The position numbers and the translations under genes were made by a program. Shown here in pieces: positions 26,510 through 35,906 of a stretch of DNA of 38,246 bases. Below the pieces are notes generated by a model. The model ran no database searches and was not told where the DNA came from. It saw only the letters and a list, made by a program, of their open reading frames with translations. Source of the stretch: a bacterium (lineage in GTDB: Bacteria; SZUA-182; SZUA-191; JAJRXT01); contig JAJRUS010000129.1 in assembly GCA_024277675.1 (NCBI GenBank), forward strand, positions 1-38,246, in the 5' to 3' direction. Every line of letters starts with the position of its first letter. Positions within the stretch are counted from its first letter, which is position 1.

Positions 26510-28012
26510 ATGAGCGATTTATCGACTGCTGCTAAAGGACATTTTTTAAAATCCAGCCGTACGCTGGGAATCGTGTGTACAGTTACCTGGCTGGCACTCG
26601 CCGTGCTTGTCGTTCCTGTACAGGCACAGAAAAGTGGGCTGGAAAGTTTGAGAAAGACGGGAAAGGCCTTTGCATCCGTAGCCAAGGGGGTATCCCCGGC
26701 CGTGGTATTCATCAAGGTCGAAAAAATGGTGACCCAACCGCCGATAGAGTTCTCCTCCCCATTTGGGGGTGAGGGAAATCCTTTTGGCGACGATTTTTTC
26801 AGGCGCTTTTTCGGTGAACCTTTTCCGCACAACCGATCTCGTCAACAACCTCAACCCCCCAAAAAGAAACAGCGGGTGGTGAGCCAGGGGTCGGGGTTCA
26901 TCGTCTCCGCCGATGGTTATATCTTGACTAATAACCATGTGGTCGGCGATGCCGACAAGATCATGGTGAAGCTTGAAGATGGTCGGGTGTTCAAGGCGAA
27001 GACCATTGGGACTGACCCTCATACCGACGTGGCGGTTATCAAGATTGACGCCAAAAACCTGCCGGTTCTCCAACTGGGAGATTCGGATGTCTTAGAGGTC
27101 GGTGAATGGGTTATAGCTATCGGTAATCCCTTTGGCTTGTCTCATACCCTCACCGCCGGCATTGTCAGCGCCAAGGGGCGCAGTAGTCTCGGCATTGCCG
27201 ATTACGAGAATTTCATTCAGACCGATGCGGCGATTAATCCCGGCAACTCCGGCGGCCCGCTGGTCAATCTGGAGGGCAAAGTCATCGGCATGAATACTGC
27301 CATTTTCAGTCGCAGCGGCGGCTATATGGGTATCGGATTTGCCATCCCCATAAACATGGTAAAGGCCATTTGGGATCAACTCATTAAACACGGGTCAGTG
27401 ATCCGCGGCTACCTCGGTATCGTCATCCAGGAGCTTACGCCCGACCTGGCCAAAACATTCGGATTGGACGGCCGGAAGGGAATCCTGGTGGCCCAGGTCT
27501 CGGAAGGTTCGCCGGCGGAGAAGGCAGGCCTGAAGCAAGGCGATGTGATCGTGGAGTTTGACGGCAAACCCGTGGAGAGAATGGGCGCATTTCGCAACCA
27601 CGTTTCTCTCAAAGAGCCTGGAACCAAGGAAAAGCTTACCGTATTGCGTGATGGAAAGCCTAAAACCCTTACCGTAACCATCGGTAAGTTGCCCGCCAGC
27701 GGGCCGGCGGCCGGTGCGCCGTCCCATAGTTGGCAGAAGCTGGGTATCACCGTTAAAACGCTGACCAGGGAATTGGCGGAGCGGTTCGGTTATCAGGGCG
27801 AAACCGGCGTAATCGTCACCCAGGTTACTCCGGGTTCAGTGGCTGAAATGGCGGGCATCCGCTCCGGCACGCTGATCAAGGAGGTTAATCGCAAACTGAT
27901 CAATAACGTTGATGAATTCGAGCAGGCGATTAAACAAAGCGCAACTAAGGGCGCTGTGCTGCTGTTGATCAAGGATGGAAAAATTGTTAGGTATGTGGCC
28001 CTTGAGTATTAG
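26510..28012 (+). CDS. HtrA/DegQ periplasmic serine protease-chaperone
   Basis: The 500 residues comprise a signal peptide or anchor (about 18-39), an S1C protease domain with catalytic triad His143 (TNNHVV), Asp173 (HTDVAVIKID) and Ser247 (NPGNSGGPLV), and two PDZ domains (about 285-380 and 410-500). A Phe/Gly-rich LA-type loop (FGGEGNPFGDDFFRRFFGEPFP) precedes the His. It degrades or refolds misfolded envelope proteins. It opens a plus-strand stress cluster with DUF1269, ftsH and mprF-like genes, has its own promoter, and is followed by a weak hairpin. Complete and typical; DegP and DegQ cannot be told apart from sequence alone. Confidence 0.95.
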   Translation: MSDLSTAAKGHFLKSSRTLGIVCTVTWLALAVLVVPVQAQKSGLESLRKTGKAFASVAKGVSPAVVFIKVEKMVTQPPIEFSSPFGGEGNPFGDDFFRRFFGEPFPHNRSRQQPQPPKKKQRVVSQGSGFIVSADGYILTNNHVVGDADKIMVKLEDGRVFKAKTIGTDPHTDVAVIKIDAKNLPVLQLGDSDVLEVGEWVIAIGNPFGLSHTLTAGIVSAKGRSSLGIADYENFIQTDAAINPGNSGGPLVNLEGKVIGMNTAIFSRSGGYMGIGFAIPINMVKAIWDQLIKHGSVIRGYLGIVIQELTPDLAKTFGLDGRKGILVAQVSEGSPAEKAGLKQGDVIVEFDGKPVERMGAFRNHVSLKEPGTKEKLTVLRDGKPKTLTVTIGKLPASGPAAGAPSHSWQKLGITVKTLTRELAERFGYQGETGVIVTQVTPGSVAEMAGIRSGTLIKEVNRKLINNVDEFEQAIKQSATKGAVLLLIKDGKIVRYVALEY

Positions 28013-28088
28013 GGAAATGGTCATCACCGTGAATGCCTGAAGGCCATCGGCGGCTATGCAGCGACATTGTTTTCTCATTTAGAACAAA

Positions 28089-28110
28089 GGGGCCAGCGAC
28101 CCCGGTTTTT
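28089..28110 (+). terminator. Possible weak terminator after htrA
   Basis: GGGG-CCAGCGA-CCCC followed by GG and five T residues. The stem is only 4 bp, so termination would be weak, but its position 76 bases after the htrA stop is apt. Confidence 0.35.
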
Positions 28111-28142
28111 CCTAAAAAATGATGTACCAACTCGTTAAATTT

Positions 28143-28212
28143 GCTGAAAATGGATTGTGATCTGGAATGATTTTTTGTCAAAATGAAGCGGTTTCCCAAA
28201 TCCATTTTCAGC
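28143..28212. repeat. 14-bp perfect inverted repeat before the DUF1269 gene
   Basis: GCTGAAAATGGATT (28143-28156) is exactly inverted at 28199-28212 with a 42-base AT-rich loop. It lies in the leader of the DUF1269 gene, ending about 16 bases before its AAGGAG. It might be a tiny mobile repeat or an RNA hairpin influencing the downstream gene. Confidence 0.55.
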
Positions 28213-28240
28213 GTAGCCCGCTACACAAGGAGATTAAATC

Positions 28241-28738
28241 ATGAATGAGTTATTGACTCTTTGTTTTGACAGTGAATATGAGGCCGACGAGGTTCGCACG
28301 GAATTATTGAAGCTGCGGCGAGAGCATTTGATTGACCTGGAAGACGCCATAGTGGCTACGCGGAACCGGGAAGGCAAAATCAAACTTCGGCTGATTCGGC
28401 ACTTTTCAACTACGGGTGTCGTAGGCGGCGGGATGGGAAGTATTCTGGGGGCAGTGGTTGGTTCAATCCTCCTTACCCCTATTTTCGAGTACGTTGTAAA
28501 TAATGGGGGTACTGTTGTGAATGAAGCAGTACTGGCTAAGTTGGGGATCAGCGAGGACTTTATTAAAGAGCTGGCGTCAACTATGACCCCCGGATCATCC
28601 GCCTTATTTATACTGGTAATGAGAGCTGATCCCGATAAAGTGTTGGAAGAACTCAAACGGTTTAAAGGCAAAGTACTCCAGACATATCTGTCAAAGGATG
28701 AGGCGGCTATCAGGGCAGCCCTTGAATCTGTGGTGTAA
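28241..28738 (+). CDS. DUF1269-family membrane protein
   Basis: The 165 residues begin MNELLTLCFDSEYEADEVRTELLKLRREHLIDLEDAIVATRNREGKIKL, the DUF1269 signature with a ferredoxin-like fold. A glycine-rich membrane segment (GVVGGGMGSILGAVVGSILLTPIF) and a C-terminal domain beginning ISEDFIKELASTMTPGSSALFILV follow. The biochemical role of the family is unknown. Its position between htrA and ftsH suggests a part in membrane stress. AAGGAG is 9 bases before the ATG. It ends in TAA and is followed by the CCAGGTT palindrome. Confidence 0.85.
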   Translation: MNELLTLCFDSEYEADEVRTELLKLRREHLIDLEDAIVATRNREGKIKLRLIRHFSTTGVVGGGMGSILGAVVGSILLTPIFEYVVNNGGTVVNEAVLAKLGISEDFIKELASTMTPGSSALFILVMRADPDKVLEELKRFKGKVLQTYLSKDEAAIRAALESVV

Positions 28739-28782
28739 CATGTTGAAAACATTCTGAGTTCTAAGATTATGGGTATCTGAAA

Positions 28783-28799
28783 GCCAGGTTAAACCTGGC
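28783..28799. terminator. Palindromic hairpin between DUF1269 gene and ftsH
   Basis: GCCAGGTT-A-AACCTGGC is a perfect 17-base palindrome about 45 bases after the DUF1269 stop. The stem is strong, but only a short mixed T-rich tail (CGCCTTGCTTTAT) follows, so it may terminate partly or stabilise the upstream mRNA. Confidence 0.4.
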
Positions 28800-28823
28800 G
28801 CCTTGCTTTATAACTGGCGGTAA

Positions 28824-30779
28824 ATGATGGAAAAGCGAACAAAGTTTTCATTAAACTACTATATTATTATCTTTTTGACCTTCCTGGCTATCGACTCCAT
28901 CTTTTTCTCGGGACACGATGTCCGGGAAATCTCTTATAAGGAATTCCGGGATTGTCTTGAGCGCAATGAAATTGAAAGCGTGGTAATTACTCCGAATAAA
29001 ATCCATGGCTTGATGAATAAGCCCGGTGTATCGAAGAAAGTAGACACAAACAGTACTCCGGGCGGGAAAGATAAGTCATTTGAACCCAAAATGAAATACA
29101 CCCCCTGGCGGGTAAAGATTAAAGAATATGAAAAAAAACATGACGCAGAACTTAAGCGGCAGTTCATGGTTATACCCCTTGAGGATCACAAGTTGTTGGA
29201 GGACTTGCAGGCCCATGGCATAGATTATCGGGGTAAACTGGAATCTGACTGGTTGAAGAATTTTTTCCTGAATTGGATTATTCCCTTCGCCTTTATCTTT
29301 TTCATCTGGGGGATTATTTTTAAGCGAATGGGTGGTGGAGCGGGGGTAATGAATGTCGGTAAAAGTAAAGCAAAAATCTATGCAGAAGACCCAAAGAACC
29401 GCGTAACATTTAATGATGTGGCAGGTATTGACGAAGCCGTTGAGGAAGTCAGAGAGGTGGTTGATTTTTTGAAGAATTCAGCCAAATATACTCGATTGGG
29501 CGCCAAACTACCGAAAGGGGTTTTATTGGTAGGCCCACCTGGGACCGGGAAAACGTTGCTGGCCAAAGCCGTCGCCGGCGAAGCGGGGGTGCCGTTTTTT
29601 AGTTTGAGCGGTTCTGATTTTGTCGAAATGTTTGTGGGGGTGGGTGCGTCACGGGTGCGCGACCTTTTCTCAGAAGCAAAGGCCAAGGCGCCCTGTATTG
29701 TTTTTATTGATGAAATTGATGCCATCGGAAAAAGTCGCGGGCACGGTGTTTATACGGCCGGCTTTGACGAACGGGAAAATACGTTAAATCAAATGCTGTC
29801 CGAAATGGATGGGTTTGACCCGCAGGTTAGCGTTATTATCATGGGAGCCACCAACCGGGTTAGCGTTTTAGATCCGGCATTGCTCCGTCCGGGCCGTTTT
29901 GACCGTCAGATTTTAGTTGATCGTCCGGATATGAAAGGCCGGATGGATATATTTAGAATACATACCAGTCGGCTGGTGTTGGCAAGGGATGTAGACTTAC
30001 AGAAACTGGCAGCGGAAACACCCGGATTTGCAGGCGCAGAAATCGCCAATGTCTGTAATGAGGCGGCTCTGCTTGCTTCCCGAAATAATAAACCGGAAAT
30101 TGCAATGAAGCAATTTCAAGATGCCATTGAACGGGTGATTGCCGGTCTGGAAAAAAAGAATAAAATAATAAATCCACGAGAGCGCCGGGTCATCGCCTAC
30201 CATGAATCCGGCCATGCCATTGTGGGGCACTTTACCCCTGGAGCCGATCCTGTCCGGAAAGTGACCATTGTTCCTCACGGCATTGGCGCATTGGGTTATA
30301 CATTACAAACACCATTGGAAGACAGGTACTTAATGTCCCGTTCCGAATTAGTTGGTAAAATAAAAGGGCTGTTGGGGGGACGCGCTGCCGAAGAAGTGGT
30401 TTTTAGTGCAATATCGACCGGCGCCTCGAACGATCTGGAAAAAGCCACCAAGATCGCCAAGGACATGATCCAGGTTTATGGCATGAGTAGGCGTATGCCC
30501 AATATCTCTTTATCCGAGCAAGACGAGCGTGATTTTTTAGCTCAGGGGGCCGGCCTCTCCCATCACTCAGAGAAAGTGATGCAGATGATTGACGAAGAAA
30601 TTTCGGAAGTTATTCAAACCTGCTATAAAGAAGCCAAACAGCTTTTGCAAAAAGAGGGTGGTAAATTGGAAAAGCTGGCGCAAACTCTTCTTGAAAAAGA
30701 AGTGATTGAGGAAAGTGATATTCAGGCCATATTGGGTTTGCGTCCAGATGTAAGTGTGTTTAAAAAACTGGGTGAGTAA
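28824..30779 (+). CDS. ftsH: FtsH-type membrane AAA+ zinc metalloprotease
   Basis: The 651 residues include TM1 (about 11-29), a periplasmic domain with an unusual charged insert (about 64-112), TM2 (148-166), then an AAA+ ATPase with Walker A GPPGTGKT (237-244), Walker [22 protein letters not shown], and an M41 protease with HESGH (460-464) and the third ligand Asp537 in SNDLEKAT. It extracts and degrades membrane and short-lived proteins. The periplasmic region is longer and differently charged than in E. coli FtsH. It is clustered with htrA and mprF-like genes, so it may be a stress-specialised paralogue rather than the housekeeping copy. Confidence 0.93.
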   Translation: MMEKRTKFSLNYYIIIFLTFLAIDSIFFSGHDVREISYKEFRDCLERNEIESVVITPNKIHGLMNKPGVSKKVDTNSTPGGKDKSFEPKMKYTPWRVKIKEYEKKHDAELKRQFMVIPLEDHKLLEDLQAHGIDYRGKLESDWLKNFFLNWIIPFAFIFFIWGIIFKRMGGGAGVMNVGKSKAKIYAEDPKNRVTFNDVAGIDEAVEEVREVVDFLKNSAKYTRLGAKLPKGVLLVGPPGTGKTLLAKAVAGEAGVPFFSLSGSDFVEMFVGVGASRVRDLFSEAKAKAPCIVFIDEIDAIGKSRGHGVYTAGFDERENTLNQMLSEMDGFDPQVSVIIMGATNRVSVLDPALLRPGRFDRQILVDRPDMKGRMDIFRIHTSRLVLARDVDLQKLAAETPGFAGAEIANVCNEAALLASRNNKPEIAMKQFQDAIERVIAGLEKKNKIINPRERRVIAYHESGHAIVGHFTPGADPVRKVTIVPHGIGALGYTLQTPLEDRYLMSRSELVGKIKGLLGGRAAEEVVFSAISTGASNDLEKATKIAKDMIQVYGMSRRMPNISLSEQDERDFLAQGAGLSHHSEKVMQMIDEEISEVIQTCYKEAKQLLQKEGGKLEKLAQTLLEKEVIEESDIQAILGLRPDVSVFKKLGE

Positions 30780-30855
30780 TGGAAGAAAATGCTTAACTTG
30801 ACTACTTGCTCAGACTCCTAGGCCAGAATTAACGGACGAATCCCTTTAAGGATAT

Positions 30856-33411
30856 ATGAGGAGAAATATCAGTCATATTGTTGGGCCCATGATAGGGCTG
30901 GTTCTCTTTATTGCCGCCCTCTGGGTTCTCCACCATGAACTGAAAGCATATCATTATCGTGATGTTATCCGCAGCTTTAAAGACCTACCCGCATTATCAA
31001 TTTTTCTTGCCTTAATAATAACCATACTAAGTTATATCGCCATGACGGGATATGATATGCTGGCCTTTTATTACATACGGCATCCACTCGTATGTAGCAG
31101 AATTGCCTTCGTTTCGTTTATCAGTTATGCGCTTAGCAATAACATCGGGATTTCTATACTCAGTGCCAGCGCTGTTCGGTATCGCCTATACTCAAGCTGG
31201 GGATTATCAGCCACCAAGATCAGCAAAGTTATCGCCTTCTGTATCTTGACGCTCTGGTTGGGATACTTCACTGTGGGGGGCATGGTTCTGCTGTTTGAAC
31301 CGATAGCGATTCCCGGAACGTTCCACTTGCCATTTGCTTCTGTTCATCTGCTGGGGTTGTTTTTCATTGTTTTTGTGGGTGGATATCTTGTGTTGAGCGC
31401 CAGGCGAAAGAATCCGCTCAGAATAAAATGGCTGGAGTTCCAACTGCCTGCTTTACCCCTCTCACTTGCTCAGATACTGATTGCTTCCATAGATTGGATA
31501 CTGGCCGGGAGCGTCCTTTACGTCCTGCTTCCGCCTTCCGCCACCCTGTCTTTTCCAGTTTATCTCGGCATTTATTTGATGGCACAGCTCGCAGGATTTA
31601 TGAGTCAGGTACCGGGGGGCCTGGGGGTGTTTGAGACGGTCGTTATCGTTTCCCTTTCGCCCACATTTCCGGCTTCGTCGGTATTGGGGTCACTGCTGGC
31701 ATACCGTACAATTTATTATCTTTTCCCGCTGAGTATTGCGGTGATGATGCTGGCAATACATGAGCTTAGCCGGGTTAAAGATAAAGTCCGGCGGGTTACC
31801 GCTCTATTTAATCAATGGACTTCTCTGTTGGTGCCTCATATTCTTTCGCTTATAACCTTTCTCAGCGGGGCGATTCTCCTTTTTTCCGGTTCGATTCCGG
31901 CTGTAAAACCACGTATAGACTGGCTGAATAATTTTCTTCCACTGCCGGTAATAGAAATATCCCACTTTCTGGGAAGCCTTTCGGGCGTGGGGCTGATATT
32001 ACTTGCCCGGGGTCTGCAGAAAAGGCTCGATGCAGCATATATGCTTGCACTTGTCCTGCTTGGCTCAGGGGTAGCTTTTTCTTTATTAAAGGGGTTTGAT
32101 TATAATGAGGCAATAATCCTGGCGGTCATGTTCTTTATGCTGCTGCCCTGCCGTCGGTATTTTTACAGAAAGGCATCACTCCTGAGCCAGCACTTTACTT
32201 TTGGATGGATATCCGCCATCATATTTATATTGATAGCTTCTGTCTGGATTGGGACATTTTCTTATAAACATGTCGAATATTCAAATCAACTCTGGTGGCG
32301 CTTTGAACTGGCGGGAGATGCTCCCCGTTTTCTCCGGGCCACCGTTGGTATTGTTATATCCGTTTTATTCTTTTTTATTGCAAAATTGCTCAGACCCACC
32401 CAACCTGAATATTCCCTGCCTACCCCGTTAGAACTTGACAGGGCTCAAGCTATAGTAGCCGCTTCCCGTTCGACGGTAGCTAATTTAGCGCTGCTCGGTG
32501 ACAAGTCACTCCTTTTCAGTGAAAACGGAAAGGCTTTTCTCATGTATGCTATTGAGGGCCGAAGCTGGATATCAATGGGGGAGCCTGTAGGGCCGCCGGA
32601 AGAGAGGAAAGAACTCATCTGGAGATTTCGTGAACTATGCGACTATCATGACGGATGGACTGTCTTCTACGAAGTAGACAAAGAAAATCTCCATCTCTAT
32701 ATTGATGTTGGTTTAACCTTTTTTAAGCTTGGAGAAGAGGGGCGTGTCCGATTGGAAACATTCTCCCTCGAAGGAAGTTCCCGCAGGGATTTTCGTTATG
32801 TTCTTCGTAAACTTGAGCGGGAAGGCTGTTCATTCGAGATTATACCCAGGGAAAGGATTCCCCTTGTACTTCCTGAACTGAAAAACATATCCGATGCGTG
32901 GTTGTCAGAAAAACATACCAGTGAGAAGGGATTCTCCATCGGTTTCTTCAAGCCGGAATATCTCGAGTACTTCCCGGCAGCTATAATCAGGCGGGGAGGA
33001 GAGATACAGGCCTTTGCCAATATCTGGCCCGGCGCTGAAAAGGAAGCGCTCTCGATTGACCTGATGCGCCACCGCCCTGAAGCTCCTCAGGGAACCATGG
33101 ATTATCTGTTTCTGAATCTTATGCTCTGGGGTAAGAGGGAAGGCTATCGCTGGTTCAGCCTGGGAATGGCGCCTTTTTCCGGCCTCGAATATCATCCATT
33201 TTCACCATTAGGGAACAAGCTGGGCGCATTCCTCTACCGTCACGGTGAACACTTTTATAATTTTCAGGGTCTCAGGCAGTACAAGGAAAAATTTAATCCC
33301 GAATGGCAACCCAGATATCTTGTTTTTCCCGGAGGACTCGCATTGCCGCGAATCCTGACAAATCTCGCCTCTCTCGTATCAGGTGGGTTGAAAGGAGTGA
33401 TAGCCAAATGA
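30856..33411 (+). CDS. MprF-like phosphatidylglycerol lysyltransferase/flippase
   Basis: The 851 residues have about 14 helices in the first 520 residues (flippase domain; ISYALSNNIGISILSASAVRYRLYS and GFMSQVPGGLGVFETVVIV are MprF signatures). The cytosolic C-terminal domain (about 535-850, DUF2156/GNAT-like) has MYAIEGRSWISMGEPVGPPEERKELIW, RRDFRYVLRKLEREG, and YRWFSLGMAPFSGLE. MprF transfers Lys or Ala from tRNA to phosphatidylglycerol and flips the lipid out, lowering surface charge. An AAGGAT overlaps the start region. It lies 77 bases after ftsH and is complete. The amino acid transferred cannot be read from the sequence. Confidence 0.92.
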   Translation: MRRNISHIVGPMIGLVLFIAALWVLHHELKAYHYRDVIRSFKDLPALSIFLALIITILSYIAMTGYDMLAFYYIRHPLVCSRIAFVSFISYALSNNIGISILSASAVRYRLYSSWGLSATKISKVIAFCILTLWLGYFTVGGMVLLFEPIAIPGTFHLPFASVHLLGLFFIVFVGGYLVLSARRKNPLRIKWLEFQLPALPLSLAQILIASIDWILAGSVLYVLLPPSATLSFPVYLGIYLMAQLAGFMSQVPGGLGVFETVVIVSLSPTFPASSVLGSLLAYRTIYYLFPLSIAVMMLAIHELSRVKDKVRRVTALFNQWTSLLVPHILSLITFLSGAILLFSGSIPAVKPRIDWLNNFLPLPVIEISHFLGSLSGVGLILLARGLQKRLDAAYMLALVLLGSGVAFSLLKGFDYNEAIILAVMFFMLLPCRRYFYRKASLLSQHFTFGWISAIIFILIASVWIGTFSYKHVEYSNQLWWRFELAGDAPRFLRATVGIVISVLFFFIAKLLRPTQPEYSLPTPLELDRAQAIVAASRSTVANLALLGDKSLLFSENGKAFLMYAIEGRSWISMGEPVGPPEERKELIWRFRELCDYHDGWTVFYEVDKENLHLYIDVGLTFFKLGEEGRVRLETFSLEGSSRRDFRYVLRKLEREGCSFEIIPRERIPLVLPELKNISDAWLSEKHTSEKGFSIGFFKPEYLEYFPAAIIRRGGEIQAFANIWPGAEKEALSIDLMRHRPEAPQGTMDYLFLNLMLWGKREGYRWFSLGMAPFSGLEYHPFSPLGNKLGAFLYRHGEHFYNFQGLRQYKEKFNPEWQPRYLVFPGGLALPRILTNLASLVSGGLKGVIAK

Positions 33412-33435
33412 ATTATTGTAGTTGAATGTAGGCCA

Positions 33436-34947
33436 TCAGAAATCAGCATCTTTAGCGCAACGGAAGCCGATATTGCTTAAGCGCATTTGAGGGTTTTCGC
33501 CCCGCCGGTTAGTTGTTCTCAAGTTTGCCGACCCATCAAACCAGGAACCCCCTCTCAATACGCGCAGCTTGCCCTCTTCAGGGCCCACTGGGTCTTGAGC
33601 GGGGCTTTGTGCATAATAATTCTTGTCATAGTAATCGTTGCACCACTCCCATACATTTCCAGCCATATCAAGTACCCCGTAAGGGCTTTTGCCCAAGGGA
33701 TAGTTGCCTCCCGCCACAGGTTTTTGCAGTCCTGTTTCAATATTATTGGAGTAGTCAGACCGCCACTCGTTTCCCCAGGGGTAGATTAAACCCTCGGTTC
33801 CCCTGGCAGCCTTTTCCCATTCAGCTTCGGAAGGCAGACGCTTACCGGCCCATTTGCAATAATCATAAGCATCGGACCAGGTTGTGCCTACTATCGGTTG
33901 CCGATCATCATCTAATGTCGGGTCATGGGTATAGGATGGGCGCCGCCTGTATTTTGTCAGTGAGAGGAAGCGACGGTACCGGGTGTTGGTTGCTTCATAT
34001 TTGTTGATGTAAAAAGACTTAAGCTGTACCTTATGAGCGGGGCTTTCGTCAGCTTCTGCGTCATTAGTTCCCATAATGAATTCTCCGCCTTTGATAAATA
34101 TCATATCTTCAATGTCATATTGGTAATCCAACACAAAATTAATGCTGAATTCCTTTTTAGGGACTATTTGTACTCGTTTTTGTTGTGAAGCATAACCGGG
34201 TTTGGTCAATTTTACAATATAATCCCCGGGAAAGAGGCGTAAATTTAAAGGAGTGCGGCCGGTCAACTCCCCATCCAGCCACACGTCAGCATTACCGGGA
34301 TTAGATTCAACTTTAAGTTTACTATTGGTAGCCTGCCGGTCATGGCATTCAGGGCTGCATTTTTCTTTTGGCAGTTGGGAGTTCTGGCCTTGGTGGTTCG
34401 GGTAAGTTTGGGCATTTTCTGCTGCGGGTGGTTGTGGGATAAGCTTGACCATAATGTTCGTAGTTTTGTTGGGTGCAACTTCTATTTGTTTGAACCAGGG
34501 CTTGTAACCCTCAAGTTCGATATGTATTTTCTGCTCAGTTGCCAACAGGTGAGATAGCTCCAACGGAGACACACCTGCCGGTTCATCAACTAACCGGATT
34601 TCCGCCCCGGCAGGCGATGTTTCTATATATAGATTGCCGAATTGACGATTCAGGGTATAGCGCAGGTCATTTACTTTATCGGGGGCTACGGTTACGACTA
34701 CATCCAGAGTAGCATAGCCTGATAGTGACAATTTGAGGTTGTGAGTACCTGTAGTAAGGCTGGTAAGCAAGGCCGGCGTGGTATCTATAGGCTCAGTATC
34801 ACCATCCAGATATATTTGAACCCCGGCAGGTTGAGTGTTGATGTAAAGCGCTCCGCTGGATTTTGCCCAACCCACTCCCGGCAGAGTAAATGTTAAGCAA
34901 AGGCCAAGGAGGAGGGTTGAGCGGGGCCGTGCATATTTACAAAACAT
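33436..34947 (-). CDS. Secreted PEGA-repeat and SUMF1 (formylglycine-like) protein
   Basis: A signal peptide ending near GVGWAKS is followed by three PEGA beta-sandwich repeats (about 31-100, 103-172, 212-280), each with the family's PAGVQIYLDG pattern, and a C-terminal SUMF1/FGE-sulfatase fold (about 285-500: IKGGEFIMGTNDAEADESPAHKVQL, RLPSEAEWEKAARG, VLRGGSWFDG, GFRCAKD). The fold serves formylglycine generation, sugar or lectin-like binding, and accessory factors. I do not see the paired active-site cysteines of true FGE, so a binding or structural role in the envelope is likelier. It follows a TolB-like gene on the same strand and converges on the mprF-like gene. Confidence 0.85.
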   Translation of the reverse strand: MFCKYARPRSTLLLGLCLTFTLPGVGWAKSSGALYINTQPAGVQIYLDGDTEPIDTTPALLTSLTTGTHNLKLSLSGYATLDVVVTVAPDKVNDLRYTLNRQFGNLYIETSPAGAEIRLVDEPAGVSPLELSHLLATEQKIHIELEGYKPWFKQIEVAPNKTTNIMVKLIPQPPAAENAQTYPNHQGQNSQLPKEKCSPECHDRQATNSKLKVESNPGNADVWLDGELTGRTPLNLRLFPGDYIVKLTKPGYASQQKRVQIVPKKEFSINFVLDYQYDIEDMIFIKGGEFIMGTNDAEADESPAHKVQLKSFYINKYEATNTRYRRFLSLTKYRRRPSYTHDPTLDDDRQPIVGTTWSDAYDYCKWAGKRLPSEAEWEKAARGTEGLIYPWGNEWRSDYSNNIETGLQKPVAGGNYPLGKSPYGVLDMAGNVWEWCNDYYDKNYYAQSPAQDPVGPEEGKLRVLRGGSWFDGSANLRTTNRRGENPQMRLSNIGFRCAKDADF

Positions 34948-35015
34948 AATGTCCCACAGCTCAATAGCATTTCATTCATATTAAGTAAAATCAGCTTGAG
35001 ATAAAAGGGTGCTGT

Positions 35016-35801
35016 TTAGTCATTGTATGGAGAGTCCATTAACCATACCTGGCCATTAAAACTCAACAGGATGCTGCTGCCATCCGGCGACCAACTGGGC
35101 TGGTATCCATATGCAGTAAGCCGTTGGGTTTGACTGTTATCAACCGTGGTTACCCAAACGCCGCTGGCGCAATAAAGAATATATTTGCCATTTGCCGACC
35201 AGGCCGGGCTTTCAGCATTGGCGGCTATGAGTCTGGGCTTTTGATTGGGTGAACTCTCCCAGATATCAAATTCCAAGCGCTCGGGATTAAATATCTCAAC
35301 CAAAATCCGATCATCCACCGGGGAGCAAGCCGGATCCATTCCTGCCGGCATCAACTGTTCGGGGTCACCCCCATCGATGCTGATTTTCCATATACCATTA
35401 TTTGCATATATAATATGTTGTCCATCGGCCGACCAGCAAGGGTCATGACCTTCAGTGGTCAATTGATTTTTATTCCGGCCGGCCAGCTCTAAAATCCAAA
35501 TACCTGAGTCTGCATAGGCCAGCTTTTTCCCATCCGCCGACCAACTGGGAGCATGCCCGCTTTGAGTAAGCTGAATCTGTTTTTCAGCCTGGGGATCAGT
35601 AATCCAAATGCCGGAGTCTACATAAGCAATCCAGCTTCCATCCCCGGACCAACTGGCTTCACCCCCCTCTACTAACGATACCAGCTTAATCGGATCACCG
35701 GCAGCAGTGTATTTTACTACCCGCCACGGAGTTGGCCTGGCACAGGTTACCGAAAGTAAACCGATTAAAATAATATAAATAATGCGAAGGGTTTTCTTCA
35801 T
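35016..35801 (-). CDS. TolB-like beta-propeller lipoprotein
   Basis: The 261 residues start with a probable lipoprotein signal (MKKTLRIIYIILIGLLSVTC; the lipobox SVTC is imperfect). At least five TolB/PD40 repeats follow, each with a WSxDGxxIxYxxxGIW core (for example PSWSADGKKLAYADSGIW and PCWSADGQHIIYANNGIW), which build a six-bladed propeller. It probably binds proteins at the outer-membrane periplasmic face. It has no tolA, tolQ or pal neighbour, so I do not call it TolB; its partner is more likely the PEGA-SUMF1 protein 68 bp downstream. Confidence 0.8.
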   Translation of the reverse strand: MKKTLRIIYIILIGLLSVTCARPTPWRVVKYTAAGDPIKLVSLVEGGEASWSGDGSWIAYVDSGIWITDPQAEKQIQLTQSGHAPSWSADGKKLAYADSGIWILELAGRNKNQLTTEGHDPCWSADGQHIIYANNGIWKISIDGGDPEQLMPAGMDPACSPVDDRILVEIFNPERLEFDIWESSPNQKPRLIAANAESPAWSANGKYILYCASGVWVTTVDNSQTQRLTAYGYQPSWSPDGSSILLSFNGQVWLMDSPYND

Positions 35802-35906
35802 AATTTCATTATTATAGTTTCAGCTATTAAAATTGTAAAGGGTTTTTAGCGCCTTACCCGGCAATTTTAGATTGAAATGCAGTCAGCGAGGGGTTAATAT
35901 AATAAG

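Noticed and set aside
30811-30822. CAGACTCCTAGG before the mprF-like gene, matching the MITE end
   Set aside because: Only 12 bases match and no second arm or core is present, so it is not a second MITE copy.
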